From contig CAZZFA010000007.1 of the NCBI GenBank assembly GCA_964653435.1, forward strand, positions 1-64,000: a stretch of 64,000 bases of DNA. Reading direction: 5' to 3'. Source of the stretch: CAZMVY01 sp964653435 (GTDB taxonomy: Bacteria > Planctomycetota > Phycisphaerae > UBA1845 > PWPN01). A program made the position numbers and the translations under genes. The notes under the pieces are model-generated. The model did no database searches. It was not told the DNA's origin and worked only from the letters and a program-made list of their open reading frames with translations. Shown in pieces: positions 23,844-33,205 of this stretch (the stretch's first letter is position 1; each line of letters starts with the position of its first letter).

Positions 23844-26363
23844 TTACGTTGCGTCGCCGGCAGCGCCGGCCGCCAGGGGCTCTCCGGTCGCCGCCGCCGC
23901 GGGCGTGGACTCGAAAACCAGCTTCTTCTCCTCGTCCTCGTTCGCCGGCTGGCGTACGGTCGCGACGACCCTGGCCTTGCCGCGGTATTCGCCGCGGAGA
24001 ATCGCCTCACTGAGCGGGTCCTCGAGGTATTGTTCGATCGCTCGCCGCAACGGACGGGCGCCGAACTTCTCATCGGTGCCTTTCTCGATGAGGAAGTCCT
24101 TCGCTTCCTGCGTGAGTTCGAGGTGCAGGCCCTTCTCCTCGAGGCGCTGCGCGACCTTGCCGACCTCGAGGTCCACGATCTGGCAGAGGTTCTCGTGCGT
24201 GAGCTTGCGGAAGACGACCAACTCATCGACGCGGTTGAGGAACTCCGGCCGGAAGTAGCGATCGACCTCGGCCTTGAGGATGTTCTTCATCTTCTCGTAG
24301 CTGACTTCCTCGTCTCGCCGCTCGAAGCCGAAGGTGGCCTGGTTCGTGATGCGGTCGGCGCCGATGTTGCTCGTCATGATGAGGATGACGTTCTTGAAGT
24401 CGACGTGCCGGCCGAACGAGTCGGTCAGGCGGCCTTCCTCCATGATCTGGAGCAGCATGTTGAAGACGTCCGGGTGCGCCTTCTCGATCTCGTCGAGGAG
24501 GACGACGGCGTAGGGCCGGCGGCGGATCCGCTCGGTGAGCTGGCCGCCTTCCTCGTAGCCGACGTAGCCCGGCGGGGCGCCGATGAGACGGCTGACGTTG
24601 TGTTTCTCCATGTACTCCGACATGTCGATGATCACCAGCGCCTCTTCGTCGCCGAACATGAACTCGGCGAGGCACTTGGCGAGATACGTCTTTCCGACGC
24701 CGGAGGGGCCGATGAAGATGAAGCTGCCCATCGGGCGGTTCGGGTCCTTCAGGCCGCTGCGACTGCGGCGGACGCTGCGCGCGATGGCCTTGATCGCCTC
24801 GTCCTGGCTGACGACGCGCTTGTGAAGCTCCGCCTCGAGCTGGAGAAGCCGTTCGGCCTCATCCTTTTCGAGCCGCGTGAGCGGGATGCCCGTCATCTTC
24901 GCGACGACTTCGGCGATCACCTCCTCGTCCACGACGCCGTCGACTTCCTTCGAGCGGTCACGCCATTCCTTCTGCATCTGCTCCTTCTTGAATCGCAGCG
25001 CCTCGGCGCGGTCGCGAAGCTCGGCCGCCCGCTCGTAGTCGGCGTTCTTCACCGCCTCGTCCTTCTCCATCGAGAGCTTTTCGATCTCCCGCTCGAGCTC
25101 GGCGAGATCCGGCGGCTTGGTCATCGTCTTGAGACGGATACGGGCGCCGGCCTCGTCGATCACGTCGATCGCCTTGTCCGGCTGAACCCGCCCGGTGATG
25201 TACCGGCTCGAAAGCTCGACGGCCTCCTCGATCGCCGCATCCGTGATCCGAACGCGGTGGTGGGCCTCGTAGCGGTCCCGCAGACCCTTGAGGATGGCGA
25301 CGGTCTCCGTCTTGTTCGGCTGCTCCACGATGATCTGCTGGAACCGCCGCTCCAGGGCGCCGTCCTTCTCGATGTACTTGCGGTATTCGTCGAGCGTCGT
25401 CGCGCCGATGCACTGGATCTCCCCGCGCGACAGCGCCGGCTTCAGCACGTTGCTCGCGTCGATCGCCCCCTCGGCCCCGCCCGCCCCGACCAGCGTGTGC
25501 AGCTCGTCGATGAAGAGGATCACGTTGCGGGCGCGGCGGACCTCGTTCATGACCGCCTTGATCCGCTCCTCGAACTGGCCCCGGTACTTCGTCCCGGCGA
25601 CCATCATCGCCAGGTCGAGCACCACGATCCGCCGGTCGGCCAGGATCTCCGGCACGTCGTTCGCGACGATCTTCTGCGCCAGCCCCTCGACGATGGCCGT
25701 CTTGCCGACGCCCGCCTCGCCGAGCAGCACGGGGTTGTTCTTCTGGCGGCGGCACAGGATCTGAATGACACGTTCGATTTCGTTCAGGCGCCCGATGACG
25801 GGATCGAGCTTGCCCTCGCGGGCCAGCTCGGTCAGGTCGCGCCCGAACGAATCGAGCGCGGGGGTCTTGCTCTTGCCCTTCTTGACCTCACCCATCGGGG
25901 CGCCGGGGGTTTCCTCGTTTTCCACGCCTGCACCCAGGAGATTCAGAACTTCCTCCCGGACCTCCTCCAGCTTGAGTCCGAGGTTCATCAGAACCTGCGC
26001 GGCCACGCCGTCCTGCTCCCGCAGAAGCCCCAGCAGCAGATGCTCGGTCCCCACGTAGTTGTGATTCAGGTTCCGCGCCTCTTCGATCGCGTATTCGATC
26101 ACCTTCTTGGCGCGGGGGGTCTGCGGCAGCTTGCCCATCGTGACCATGTCCGGGCCGCTCTTCACGAGCTTCTCGACCTCGAGCCGCACCTTCCGCAGGT
26201 CCACATCCAGATTCTTCAGGACGTTCGCCCCCACGCCCGAGCCTTCCTTCACCAGCCCCAGCAGGATGTGTTCCGTTCCGATGTATTCGTGATTGAATCG
26301 CTGAGCCTCCTGATTGGCCAGCGCCATCACCTTCCTCGCGCGATCTGTGAATCGTTCGAACAT
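23844..26363 (-). CDS. clpC: ATP-dependent Clp protease ATP-binding subunit ClpC
   Basis: An AAA+ unfoldase that feeds proteins to ClpP. Order of parts: two Clp-N repeats (residues 1-150), AAA module 1 with GEAGVGKT and VLDLAMMVAGTKYRGQFEER, a middle helical domain with a UVR-like segment (DEAVKNADYERAAELRDR), AAA module 2 with GPSGVGKT, and the D2-small domain. The 839-residue length and the UVR-type insertion separate ClpC from ClpB. ATG with GGAGGA upstream; own promoter at 26548-26576 and own terminator. Adaptor mcsA/mcsB genes are not next to it. Confidence 0.95.
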   Translation of the reverse strand: MFERFTDRARKVMALANQEAQRFNHEYIGTEHILLGLVKEGSGVGANVLKNLDVDLRKVRLEVEKLVKSGPDMVTMGKLPQTPRAKKVIEYAIEEARNLNHNYVGTEHLLLGLLREQDGVAAQVLMNLGLKLEEVREEVLNLLGAGVENEETPGAPMGEVKKGKSKTPALDSFGRDLTELAREGKLDPVIGRLNEIERVIQILCRRQKNNPVLLGEAGVGKTAIVEGLAQKIVANDVPEILADRRIVVLDLAMMVAGTKYRGQFEERIKAVMNEVRRARNVILFIDELHTLVGAGGAEGAIDASNVLKPALSRGEIQCIGATTLDEYRKYIEKDGALERRFQQIIVEQPNKTETVAILKGLRDRYEAHHRVRITDAAIEEAVELSSRYITGRVQPDKAIDVIDEAGARIRLKTMTKPPDLAELEREIEKLSMEKDEAVKNADYERAAELRDRAEALRFKKEQMQKEWRDRSKEVDGVVDEEVIAEVVAKMTGIPLTRLEKDEAERLLQLEAELHKRVVSQDEAIKAIARSVRRSRSGLKDPNRPMGSFIFIGPSGVGKTYLAKCLAEFMFGDEEALVIIDMSEYMEKHNVSRLIGAPPGYVGYEEGGQLTERIRRRPYAVVLLDEIEKAHPDVFNMLLQIMEEGRLTDSFGRHVDFKNVILIMTSNIGADRITNQATFGFERRDEEVSYEKMKNILKAEVDRYFRPEFLNRVDELVVFRKLTHENLCQIVDLEVGKVAQRLEEKGLHLELTQEAKDFLIEKGTDEKFGARPLRRAIEQYLEDPLSEAILRGEYRGKARVVATVRQPANEDEEKKLVFESTPAAAATGEPLAAGAAGDAT

Positions 26364-26547
26364 TCGCTGTTCCTCCGGGCCTCCCGCGTCGCACGGATCG
26401 TTGCAGCGTTCCCCGAGAACCCGCGGGCCTTACCCCGTTGTATCGGCGTCGATCCCGTCAGCCTGCGCTGCGCCCGCAGGCGCACTGCACCCCGTTGCCG
26501 CCTGGCACGATCGGTGCCGCTTTCCATGACGGTCCGGAAACCATTGC

Positions 26548-26576
26548 ATTCTAGCACCGCTGCGATGTTGCTTCAA
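26548..26576 (-). promoter_or_regulatory. Promoter of clpC
   Basis: On the minus strand TTGAAG (26576-26571), a 17-nt spacer and TAGAAT (26553-26548). Transcription would start near 26541, giving a leader of about 178 nt before the clpC ATG. Confidence 0.6.
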
Positions 26577-27221
26577 CCGTCGCGCACCGCGCACACGCAA
26601 AGGCGCTGCTGGAATATCGGCTATAACATGGCGTACGTTGTGCATTTCCGGAGACGAACGCCGCTAGTCGGCTCGCCGTTTCCGCCTCGCGTCGCCGTCA
26701 CGGATTCGTCGCTCCCCACGCCCGCGCGCCTGCCGTTATGGCAGCGTGCAGGGTGTCGCGTCACGGCATCGGCCAAGCCGGGTCGGTATTGTTGATCCGC
26801 TCTTGCGTTCCGCGGCACTCGCGCGCCGGAACCTCGCGTGCAACAGCTCAGAGCCGATGCCTGCATACGGCCATCGCAGGGTTTCTCCAGGGCGCTGGGA
26901 AGTGGCGACGGCCCAGCGGTGAGCAATGGCGTTTTCTTTCCCTTTTCTCGGCCATTTCTCGCAACAAAATCGGCGCAGACGGGTGGAAACTGAGGCTACT
27001 GCGACCCTTGGTGCGAGCGACGGGGCCCCGTCTTGTCGCGGATGGCAGACTGGCGGGGCCGGCGGCGTGCATGCAGCTTTGCTGTAAGAGATTTCATAGT
27101 CTCTACGGAACCCTAACCAATTTCCTGAGTTGAAGTTGCGCTCGGCCAAGCCGGCGGGTGGCGTGGGGTTACTCTGGCGACACCGGTTATCGAACTCGTT
27201 GACAAAATCGGAAAAGCCCCG
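26577..27221. other. Intergenic region between divergent clpC and PEP-CTERM genes
   Basis: No supported gene. A long minus-strand open frame across this area overlaps the PEP-CTERM coding sequence antisense and has no family motif. Part of the stretch, around 26920-27130, is less GC-rich than the flanks. A short hairpin GAGA...TCTC lies near 27090-27107. No riboswitch, tRNA or repeat unit is recognised. Confidence 0.4.
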
Positions 27222-27250
27222 TTGACAGCGGCCATGCGGGCTGGTAGTAT
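27222..27250 (+). promoter_or_regulatory. Strong promoter of the PEP-CTERM gene
   Basis: Perfect TTGACA (27222-27227), a 17-nt spacer, then TAGTAT (27245-27250). A second TTGACA at 27199-27204 has no partner at the right distance. The start codon is about 405 nt downstream of the predicted transcription start. Confidence 0.65.
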
Positions 27251-27256
27251 GTATTG

Positions 27257-27660
27257 TGCAGGCTGCGTTCGGCCGGGTGGCCTTCCCGATGGGCGGGTTG
27301 CCGGCAGGACGTGGCGGCATATCGTCTGGGCGGGGGCAGCAGAGAGAATGGGTATCTTGGAGGTGGGTGAAACGCGTCGCGAGGAACACGTGTTGCTTAT
27401 GTCGGTGCGTGTATTGTGACGCGAGGCGAGCGCTGCCGTGGTCTTGGCCCGCGCGGGTCGGCGGCAGCGGTTCGGCAGCCAGGTTTCCGCGTGAGCAGTG
27501 GGGAGGTCGCTGGAAAGGTTCTACGCGGGCGGTTTCTTCTCGTGCCGCGTGAGCTCGGCGGCAGCCGAGGGGGAAGGTTCCGCGGGGCGACCCGGGAATC
27601 TGGTGTTCATCAGGAGGGCGTAGGGCGGCCCATGTCAACTGCCCGTAGGAGGAGTTAAGC
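27257..27660 (+). promoter_or_regulatory. Long 5' leader of the PEP-CTERM mRNA
   Basis: If the promoter is right, about 400 nt are transcribed before the ATG. The leader contains hairpins, for example CTCGGC-GGCA-GCCGAG at 27554-27569, and ends with a strong AGGAGGAG ribosome site. It does not match the known riboswitch consensus patterns I could compare. A cis-regulatory RNA is possible. Confidence 0.35.
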
Positions 27661-28893
27661 ATGATTGGGAAGCGGTTCTTGTTTCTGACGGCGCTGGCTC
27701 TTGTCGTGCCTTCGATGGCAACGGCGGCCAGCCTGTCAATGATCCCGCCGGTTGGCAACAACACGGCGTCCGACGCGCTTGCCATGACGCCGGACGGCAA
27801 GTACGTTGTTGGCACGGCAAGCGGCGGCACGGCCGCGGGGTATATCTGGGATGCCGTCAATGGTGCCCGGACGATCCTCGACACGGCGAATGCCAGCCCG
27901 GTCTCGGCGACAGGTATCGCCTATAGCGTCAACGACGGCGTCCAGCAGATTCACGTGCTGGGCATGTCGGCCGGCTATCCGACGGTCTTCCACTCGACGG
28001 ACCAGACCGCGACCTGGACGAAGTGGCGCGATACGGCGACCTATACCACCCACAACGTCGGTTCGATGAACATGATGTCCAGTGGGATGGGGGCGGACGC
28101 CGACAAGTACTACTTCGGTCTCAACAAGAATGACAAGCGGCAAGTGTTCACCGGCGTGGGTGTCGGCACGGCAACCCCGACGCTGGTACCGAAGAGCACG
28201 TCGAACGTGGATATCGTCGTGCAGGGCATGGGCGGCACCGGCGGCGGTACTAACGGTCGTGCGGCCGGCTACCGGAAGGATACCAGCGGCAACCGGCTGG
28301 CGATCCGGTTGCAGAACGGCTCTCAGGGTTACATCGACACGCTCGATGTCGTCCTTCCAAACCGGGGCGAGTCGTGGGACGTGTCGGATGACGGCAACGT
28401 GTTCGTCGGGTTTGGCCCCACGAACGACGCCGGAGACACCGCCAACCGGCCGTACGTGAACTTCTACGGCACGGCCGACCTGGCCTATCCGCTCCCGCTG
28501 ATGCCCGACTGCACCGGCACGGCCACCAAGGGGTGGGCGTACGGCACCAACGCGGACGGCAAGTATGTCGTCGGAATGCTCTATCGCGAGCTGACGCCCG
28601 GTGCCTATACCGAGCGGGCGGTGCTCTGGAGCCTGCCGAATCCGGCGGATCCGAACACCTGGTCGGTCATTGACCTGACGGACTTCGCCACGAGCGCGGG
28701 CATCCTGGACGGCTTCAGCTGGCTGAAGCGAGCCCGGAGCGTCGGTGTGGACGCGGCGGGCAATGTCTACGTATCGGGTTTGGGCGTCGAGGCCGGCACC
28801 GGCGCGAGCCGCGGGTTCGTGCTGATGGTTCCGGAGCCGGCGACACTGGGGCTGCTGCTCCTGGGTCTGCCGTTGTTGCGGCGCCGTCGCTAA
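27661..28893 (+). CDS. Secreted PEP-CTERM sorting-domain protein
   Basis: 410 residues. Signal peptide (FLFLTALALVVPSMATAA), a repetitive beta-propeller-like body with recurring DGKYVVGTASGGTAAGYIWD and DGKYVVGMLYRE blocks (resembling HAF/extracellular repeat units), and a C-terminal PEP-CTERM tag: VPEPATLGLLLLGLPL followed by RRRR. The tag directs cleavage and anchoring or release by an exosortase, which is not in this window. Such proteins usually go to the cell surface or extracellular matrix. Translation signal AGGAGGAG is very strong, the promoter is good and a perfect terminator follows, so it may be highly expressed as a single gene. Function beyond export is unknown. Confidence 0.9.
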   Translation: MIGKRFLFLTALALVVPSMATAASLSMIPPVGNNTASDALAMTPDGKYVVGTASGGTAAGYIWDAVNGARTILDTANASPVSATGIAYSVNDGVQQIHVLGMSAGYPTVFHSTDQTATWTKWRDTATYTTHNVGSMNMMSSGMGADADKYYFGLNKNDKRQVFTGVGVGTATPTLVPKSTSNVDIVVQGMGGTGGGTNGRAAGYRKDTSGNRLAIRLQNGSQGYIDTLDVVLPNRGESWDVSDDGNVFVGFGPTNDAGDTANRPYVNFYGTADLAYPLPLMPDCTGTATKGWAYGTNADGKYVVGMLYRELTPGAYTERAVLWSLPNPADPNTWSVIDLTDFATSAGILDGFSWLKRARSVGVDAAGNVYVSGLGVEAGTGASRGFVLMVPEPATLGLLLLGLPLLRRRR

Positions 28894-28946
28894 GTCCGCC
28901 TGTGCCGGGCGAAGCCCGGTTATCGGTGTGACGCAGGTTTCTCAGA

Positions 28947-28980
28947 AGCCCCCGGCCTTGTTGCCGGGGGCTTTCTCTTT
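28947..28980 (+). terminator. Rho-independent terminator after the PEP-CTERM gene
   Basis: Ten-bp stem AGCCCCCGGC (28947-28956) and GCCGGGGGCT (28963-28972), loop CTTGTT, followed by TTCTCTTT. Confidence 0.88.
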
Positions 28981-29028
28981 GTCCGCGCGGCGGTCGGCTC
29001 ATGCATACTCGTGGGCTGCCCGGCGGGG

Positions 29029-30825
29029 CTATCGTCCGTTCGTGCGGCGGTTCTGCAGGGCCTGGAGCCTGGAACGTGCCTCCTCGTCCGTCGGCTGGAT
29101 CCGCAGGACCGCCTCGAATGCCTCAATCGCTTCACCGGTGCGGCCAAGGTTCTCCATCGCGACACCGAGGTTGTACCAGGCATCGGCATACCCGGGCTTG
29201 GTTCGCAGCACCTCACGAAAGGCGTCGGCGGCGGCCTGGAATCCGGCCGTCCGCAGCATCGCAACGCCGAGGTTGTTGTACGCCTCCCAGTAATGGGGCC
29301 GGAGCCGCGTTGCCTGTTCGTAATGGCGAATCGCTTCGTCGAGCCTGCCACGATCGGCGAGGGCATGACCGAGGTTGTAGTGGGCCTCGGCGTAATGGGG
29401 ATCGAGGCGCAGGGCCTCGCGAAAGCAGTCGATAGCCTGTTCCACGTCGCCGTTTCCGGCGAGGATGACGCCCAGGCTGTTGTGGGCGCGGGGGGAAGCC
29501 GGGGCGAGGGCGACCATTCGTCGGGAGAGGGTATACGAATCGCGCCATGACGCGAGGTAGGCTCGCGTAGCGATGATCTCCGCGCCGACGGCGCCTGCCG
29601 CGGCGACGGCGACGGCGATCCGGATCGCGCGTCTGCGCCCGGAGGCGGCCGCTTCGCCGCAGAGACGAACCAGACCATACGCGAGCGCGAGCAGGATTCC
29701 TACGGCGGGCAGGTACACGTGCTTATCCGATGCCGTGACCCAGGTGTACCCCACGGCGCCCATGGTCGGAAAGATCGCGATGAGAAAGAACAGGGCGGCG
29801 GTCAGCGGCGCGCGCGTCCAGCGCAGAGCGATCGCCACCGTCGTGAGCAGAGCACAGGTGGCCAGGATCGCCGTCAGGACAAGCGGGTTGGAGAGTGCGA
29901 AGGGCTCGGGAAGGACATACAGGCAGGAGAGGCGGGCCGGCCAGACCATTTTCGAGCCGTAGAAGGCGATCAGGTAGGCGATGGTCAGCGGAAGCTGCGC
30001 GAGAGAGGATTGGCCGGGCCAGGTGATGCCGGATGTTCGGCTGCACGCGATGAGGGTGATCGCGCCCGAGACGGCCGCGAGGAGGAAGAAGGGCACCTTC
30101 TCGATGACGGCCCGGCGGTTCAGCCGGCGCAGAGGCCAGAAGTCGAGAAGGAGCAGGAGCACGGGCAGCGGCGTGCTCGTGGGCTTGGAGAGCAGCGCCA
30201 GGGCGTACATCGCGACGGCCGCCGCGAGGGTGGCTCGCCTGCCGCCGCGGGCATATCGGACGTACAGGATCAGGCAAAGCAAGGAGAAGAAGGCGGCGAG
30301 CAGGACCTTGCGCTGGGCCACGAGGGCGACCGGCTCGACTGTCAGCGGATGGACGCCGAAGAGCAGGCCGACGACCGCCGCCGCCCCGGGTCGGCGGAAG
30401 AGCAGGTACAGCAGGAGGATGATGAGCCCGGTGTTCGCGAGGTGCAGCGCGAGGTTCGTCTGGTGGAACGGCTCGAGATGGTGGATTCGCCCGCCCCGGG
30501 CGTAATCCAGCATGAGTGAGATGACGTTCAGCGGTTCGTAGTAGCCGGCTACGTAGGGTTCGAGGACTTCGGCGAAGGCGTGTCGGACGGAAGTCCATCC
30601 CGGATTCTGAACGATGGGGTTGTCGGTCAGATAGTTTTCATCATCGAAGGACGACGCGGCGGCGGAGAGGACCGGCCAGTGGGCCGCCAGGACCGGAACG
30701 GCGGCGCCGAGGAGCATACCGGCGAGGAGGGCGCGGGGCCGGAAGGTTCCGCACCGGGCTGGAGTCGCCTTTGTTTGCGCGCCGTCGGGATGAGCCCGGT
30801 CTTCGCGTGGTCGCTGTTGGCGCAT
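29029..30825 (-). CDS. TMTC-like GT-C membrane protein with C-terminal TPRs
   Basis: 598 residues. About ten to twelve membrane segments fill residues 30-430, with an early acidic FDDENYLTDNP motif in the first periplasmic loop, as in GT-C glycosyltransferases of the O-mannosyltransferase/TMTC type. Four TPR units follow (residues about 455-590: AHNSLGVILAGNGDVEQAI and onward), probably facing the periplasm. A role in transferring a lipid-linked sugar to exported proteins or polymers is inferred. It is last of three tandem paralogues, 102 bp after the previous stop. ATG at 30825. Convergent with the PEP-CTERM gene. Confidence 0.82.
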   Translation of the reverse strand: MRQQRPREDRAHPDGAQTKATPARCGTFRPRALLAGMLLGAAVPVLAAHWPVLSAAASSFDDENYLTDNPIVQNPGWTSVRHAFAEVLEPYVAGYYEPLNVISLMLDYARGGRIHHLEPFHQTNLALHLANTGLIILLLYLLFRRPGAAAVVGLLFGVHPLTVEPVALVAQRKVLLAAFFSLLCLILYVRYARGGRRATLAAAVAMYALALLSKPTSTPLPVLLLLLDFWPLRRLNRRAVIEKVPFFLLAAVSGAITLIACSRTSGITWPGQSSLAQLPLTIAYLIAFYGSKMVWPARLSCLYVLPEPFALSNPLVLTAILATCALLTTVAIALRWTRAPLTAALFFLIAIFPTMGAVGYTWVTASDKHVYLPAVGILLALAYGLVRLCGEAAASGRRRAIRIAVAVAAAGAVGAEIIATRAYLASWRDSYTLSRRMVALAPASPRAHNSLGVILAGNGDVEQAIDCFREALRLDPHYAEAHYNLGHALADRGRLDEAIRHYEQATRLRPHYWEAYNNLGVAMLRTAGFQAAADAFREVLRTKPGYADAWYNLGVAMENLGRTGEAIEAFEAVLRIQPTDEEARSRLQALQNRRTNGR

Positions 30826-30927
30826 GACGACATTCTGGGGCTGGAGGTGCGCGGCGACAAGATCGGCGCCATGCCCGCCGTCGCGCGGGGGCAGCGGGCC
30901 CGCCGGAGGCGATCCGCCGGGGCCGGG

Positions 30928-33195
30928 TTACTCCTGCCGGCCGGCGGCTTCCGCGATCGCGCGGAGGAGGTTCGGCGAAGGCGTTCCACCGACCTGGCGG
31001 CACATTTGCAGATCCGCCCGCGCCTTGTCGTACGCCTTCAGACGGCAGTACACCATGCCGCGGTTGTTGTACGCGTCCACGTAATCGGGCTTGAGTTCGA
31101 TCGCTTTCGTGAAGTCCGCGAGGGCACGGTCGAAGTCGCCACGGCCGGCGTAGATGACGGCGCGGTTGTTGTAGGCAAGTGCGCCGGTGGGGTTCAGTTC
31201 GATGGCGCGGGAGAGGTCCCGGATCGCCCGGTCCGCCTCGCCGAGCAGGTTGTATGTGTTGCCGCGGTTGTTGTAGGCGGCGACATAGTCCGGTTTGAGT
31301 TCGATGGCCCGGGTGAAATCGGCGATGGCAAGGTCATATCGCCCCAGAGTCTTGTGCGCGCAGCCCCGGTTGTAAAAGGCGTCCGCGAAGTCGGGTTTCC
31401 GTTCGATGGCCTTCGTGAAATCCGCGATGGCGCCCTCGGGGTTGCCCAGGGTGGCGTACGCGTTGCCCCGGTTGTTATAGGCGTCGGCGTAGCCCGGTTC
31501 GAGTTCGATGGCCCGGGTGAAATCGGCGAGCGCAAGGTCGTATTGCCCCGTCGCCCTGTAGCTGCAGCCCCGGTTGTAGAAGGCGTCTGCGAAGTCGGGT
31601 TTCCGTTCGATGGCCTTCGTGAAATCCGCGATGGCGCCCTCGGGGTTGCCCAGTGCGGCGTACGCACTGCCCCGATTGTTATAGGCCTCGGCGTAGTCGG
31701 GTTCGAGTTCGATGGCCCGGGTGAAATCGGCGATCGCCCGGTCGCGGTTGCCCAGTGCGTTGTAGGCGCAGCCCCGGGCACAAAGGGCCTCCGCGCTGCG
31801 CGGCCGTTTGGCGACGGCGTCGCTCCAGATGGCAAGTTCGCTGCGGTAGTCGCGATTGCGTGCCGCCGTGAGGACGCCGAAAACCACGGCGGCGACGGTT
31901 ACCGCGCCGAGGCCGACGAAGGCGGGTGCCCGGGGTCGCAGTGCGGCACGGCGGCACACGGCCGCGAGGAGCTGATATCCGCCGACGACCGTCAGCGTGA
32001 CCACCGCCGCCAGCGGCAGATGCATGCGGCGTTCGGCGGCGACCTCCGTCACGATCGGTATGAAACTCGACGTGGGTGCGAGAATCAGGAAGAACCATGC
32101 CCCCGGCAGGCCGAGCACCGGGTATCGCCAGAGGCTCCACACGGTCGCGCCCAGGAGGCCGAGGACCACAAGGGCCTGCGGCAGGACATCGACCACCCGT
32201 GCGGCATGCGGCCAGTCGCTGTAGCAGATCACAAGCGGGTGAGGCCACACGGAAAGGCGCAGATAGTGAACGATGACGCCGGCCTGCGTGAGCAGATAGT
32301 GCCAGGCGCTGAATCCCAGAGAGAACCCGACGGTCCGGCTCCGCGGGCCCTGCAGGACGAGCGCCGCGAGGATGAGCCACGTCGCCGCGAGACCGCCGTA
32401 CAGCGCGGCGTGACGGCGCAGCGCGGCACGGAACGAGCCGGAGACGAACGCACGATCGTAGAGCAGCACCATCAGCGGAGCCGAGGCCATGACTTCCTTG
32501 CTGCCCATGCCCAGCGCGCATGAGGCGACGGCGGCGGCAAACCATAACGGCCGAGCGCGGCAGGCGGGGGCCGCGCCGGCGGCCTGCTCCATCGGACGCA
32601 GGTCGCGGCGCCCTGCCGTGCAGGGCAGGGCAAAGCCGCGGATGGCGCAATAGAGCGTCAGCAGGTAGAACAGCCCCATCAGCAGCTCGGTCCGCTGAAT
32701 CACGTAGGTGACGGCCTCCGTCTGGAGCGGATGGAGCATCCAGAGCATCGCGGTGGCCGCCCCCAGCCACGGCGCCGCCCGTTCGAACCTCCCGCCGAGG
32801 ACCGGGCTCCGGAGCGTCCGTTGGATAATGCCGAACAGCACGAGTGCCGCCAGCAGATGGACGGCGAGGTTGAAGGCGTGGTAGCCGCGCACGTTCAGTC
32901 CGTCGATCGCATAGTTCAGCGCGAGCGAGAGCGAGACGACCGGCCGCCCGGCAGCGGTGCTCTGCGGAGGCGCCGACATCGCCTGCCAGAGCGGCCGGAG
33001 ACGGCGGATGTTCGGGTTGTCGGGTATGCTCGACAGATCATCGAAGATGAAGGGGCCGGAGAAACTGTTCGCGTACGCGAGGAGCCCGGCGCCGAGAATC
33101 GCCGCGGCCAGACATGCCGTCGTGAGGGCGGACGTCGCCGGCCTGTCCGTGCGGGAGCCGCGGGAACCTGGGCTCGGCTTCTGCGCAGGTTTCAT
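30928..33195 (-). CDS. TMTC-like GT-C membrane protein with eight TPRs
   Basis: 755 residues. Membrane-rich N-terminal part with the FDDLSSIPDNPNIRRL motif matching the acidic motif of the two paralogues, then eight 34-residue TPR units (for example AEAYNNRGSAYAALGNPEGA). Repeats 2-3 and 4-5 are nearly identical, showing a recent 204-bp duplication. The ATG at 33195 lies 10 bp after the upstream paralogue's stop; a TTG at 33231 is less likely. As for its neighbours, a GT-C glycosyltransferase using TPRs to bind acceptors is inferred, not shown. Confidence 0.82.
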   Translation of the reverse strand: MKPAQKPSPGSRGSRTDRPATSALTTACLAAAILGAGLLAYANSFSGPFIFDDLSSIPDNPNIRRLRPLWQAMSAPPQSTAAGRPVVSLSLALNYAIDGLNVRGYHAFNLAVHLLAALVLFGIIQRTLRSPVLGGRFERAAPWLGAATAMLWMLHPLQTEAVTYVIQRTELLMGLFYLLTLYCAIRGFALPCTAGRRDLRPMEQAAGAAPACRARPLWFAAAVASCALGMGSKEVMASAPLMVLLYDRAFVSGSFRAALRRHAALYGGLAATWLILAALVLQGPRSRTVGFSLGFSAWHYLLTQAGVIVHYLRLSVWPHPLVICYSDWPHAARVVDVLPQALVVLGLLGATVWSLWRYPVLGLPGAWFFLILAPTSSFIPIVTEVAAERRMHLPLAAVVTLTVVGGYQLLAAVCRRAALRPRAPAFVGLGAVTVAAVVFGVLTAARNRDYRSELAIWSDAVAKRPRSAEALCARGCAYNALGNRDRAIADFTRAIELEPDYAEAYNNRGSAYAALGNPEGAIADFTKAIERKPDFADAFYNRGCSYRATGQYDLALADFTRAIELEPGYADAYNNRGNAYATLGNPEGAIADFTKAIERKPDFADAFYNRGCAHKTLGRYDLAIADFTRAIELKPDYVAAYNNRGNTYNLLGEADRAIRDLSRAIELNPTGALAYNNRAVIYAGRGDFDRALADFTKAIELKPDYVDAYNNRGMVYCRLKAYDKARADLQMCRQVGGTPSPNLLRAIAEAAGRQE
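31361..31758. repeat. Recent 204-bp internal duplication of two TPR units
   Basis: The blocks starting at 31381 and 31585 are offset by exactly 204 bp (68 codons, two TPRs) and are nearly identical at DNA level, including synonymous positions. This implies recent copying or gene conversion within the reading frame. Confidence 0.8.
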
Positions 33196-33205
33196 GGCAG
33201 CCGTA

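Noticed and set aside
23724..26795. Plus-strand open frame of over 1,000 codons
   Set aside because: It is the antisense of clpC; its translation shows no family motif and clpC is certain.
27257..27660. Cobalamin or cyclic-di-GMP riboswitch in the PEP-CTERM leader
   Set aside because: Short similarities such as GGGAATCTGGTG lack the surrounding conserved core of either class.
26736..27884. Long minus-strand open frame (about 380 codons) between clpC and the PEP-CTERM gene
   Set aside because: It overlaps the PEP-CTERM coding sequence antisense, has a Pro/Arg/Ala-rich composition without motifs, and lies across the PEP-CTERM promoter and leader.
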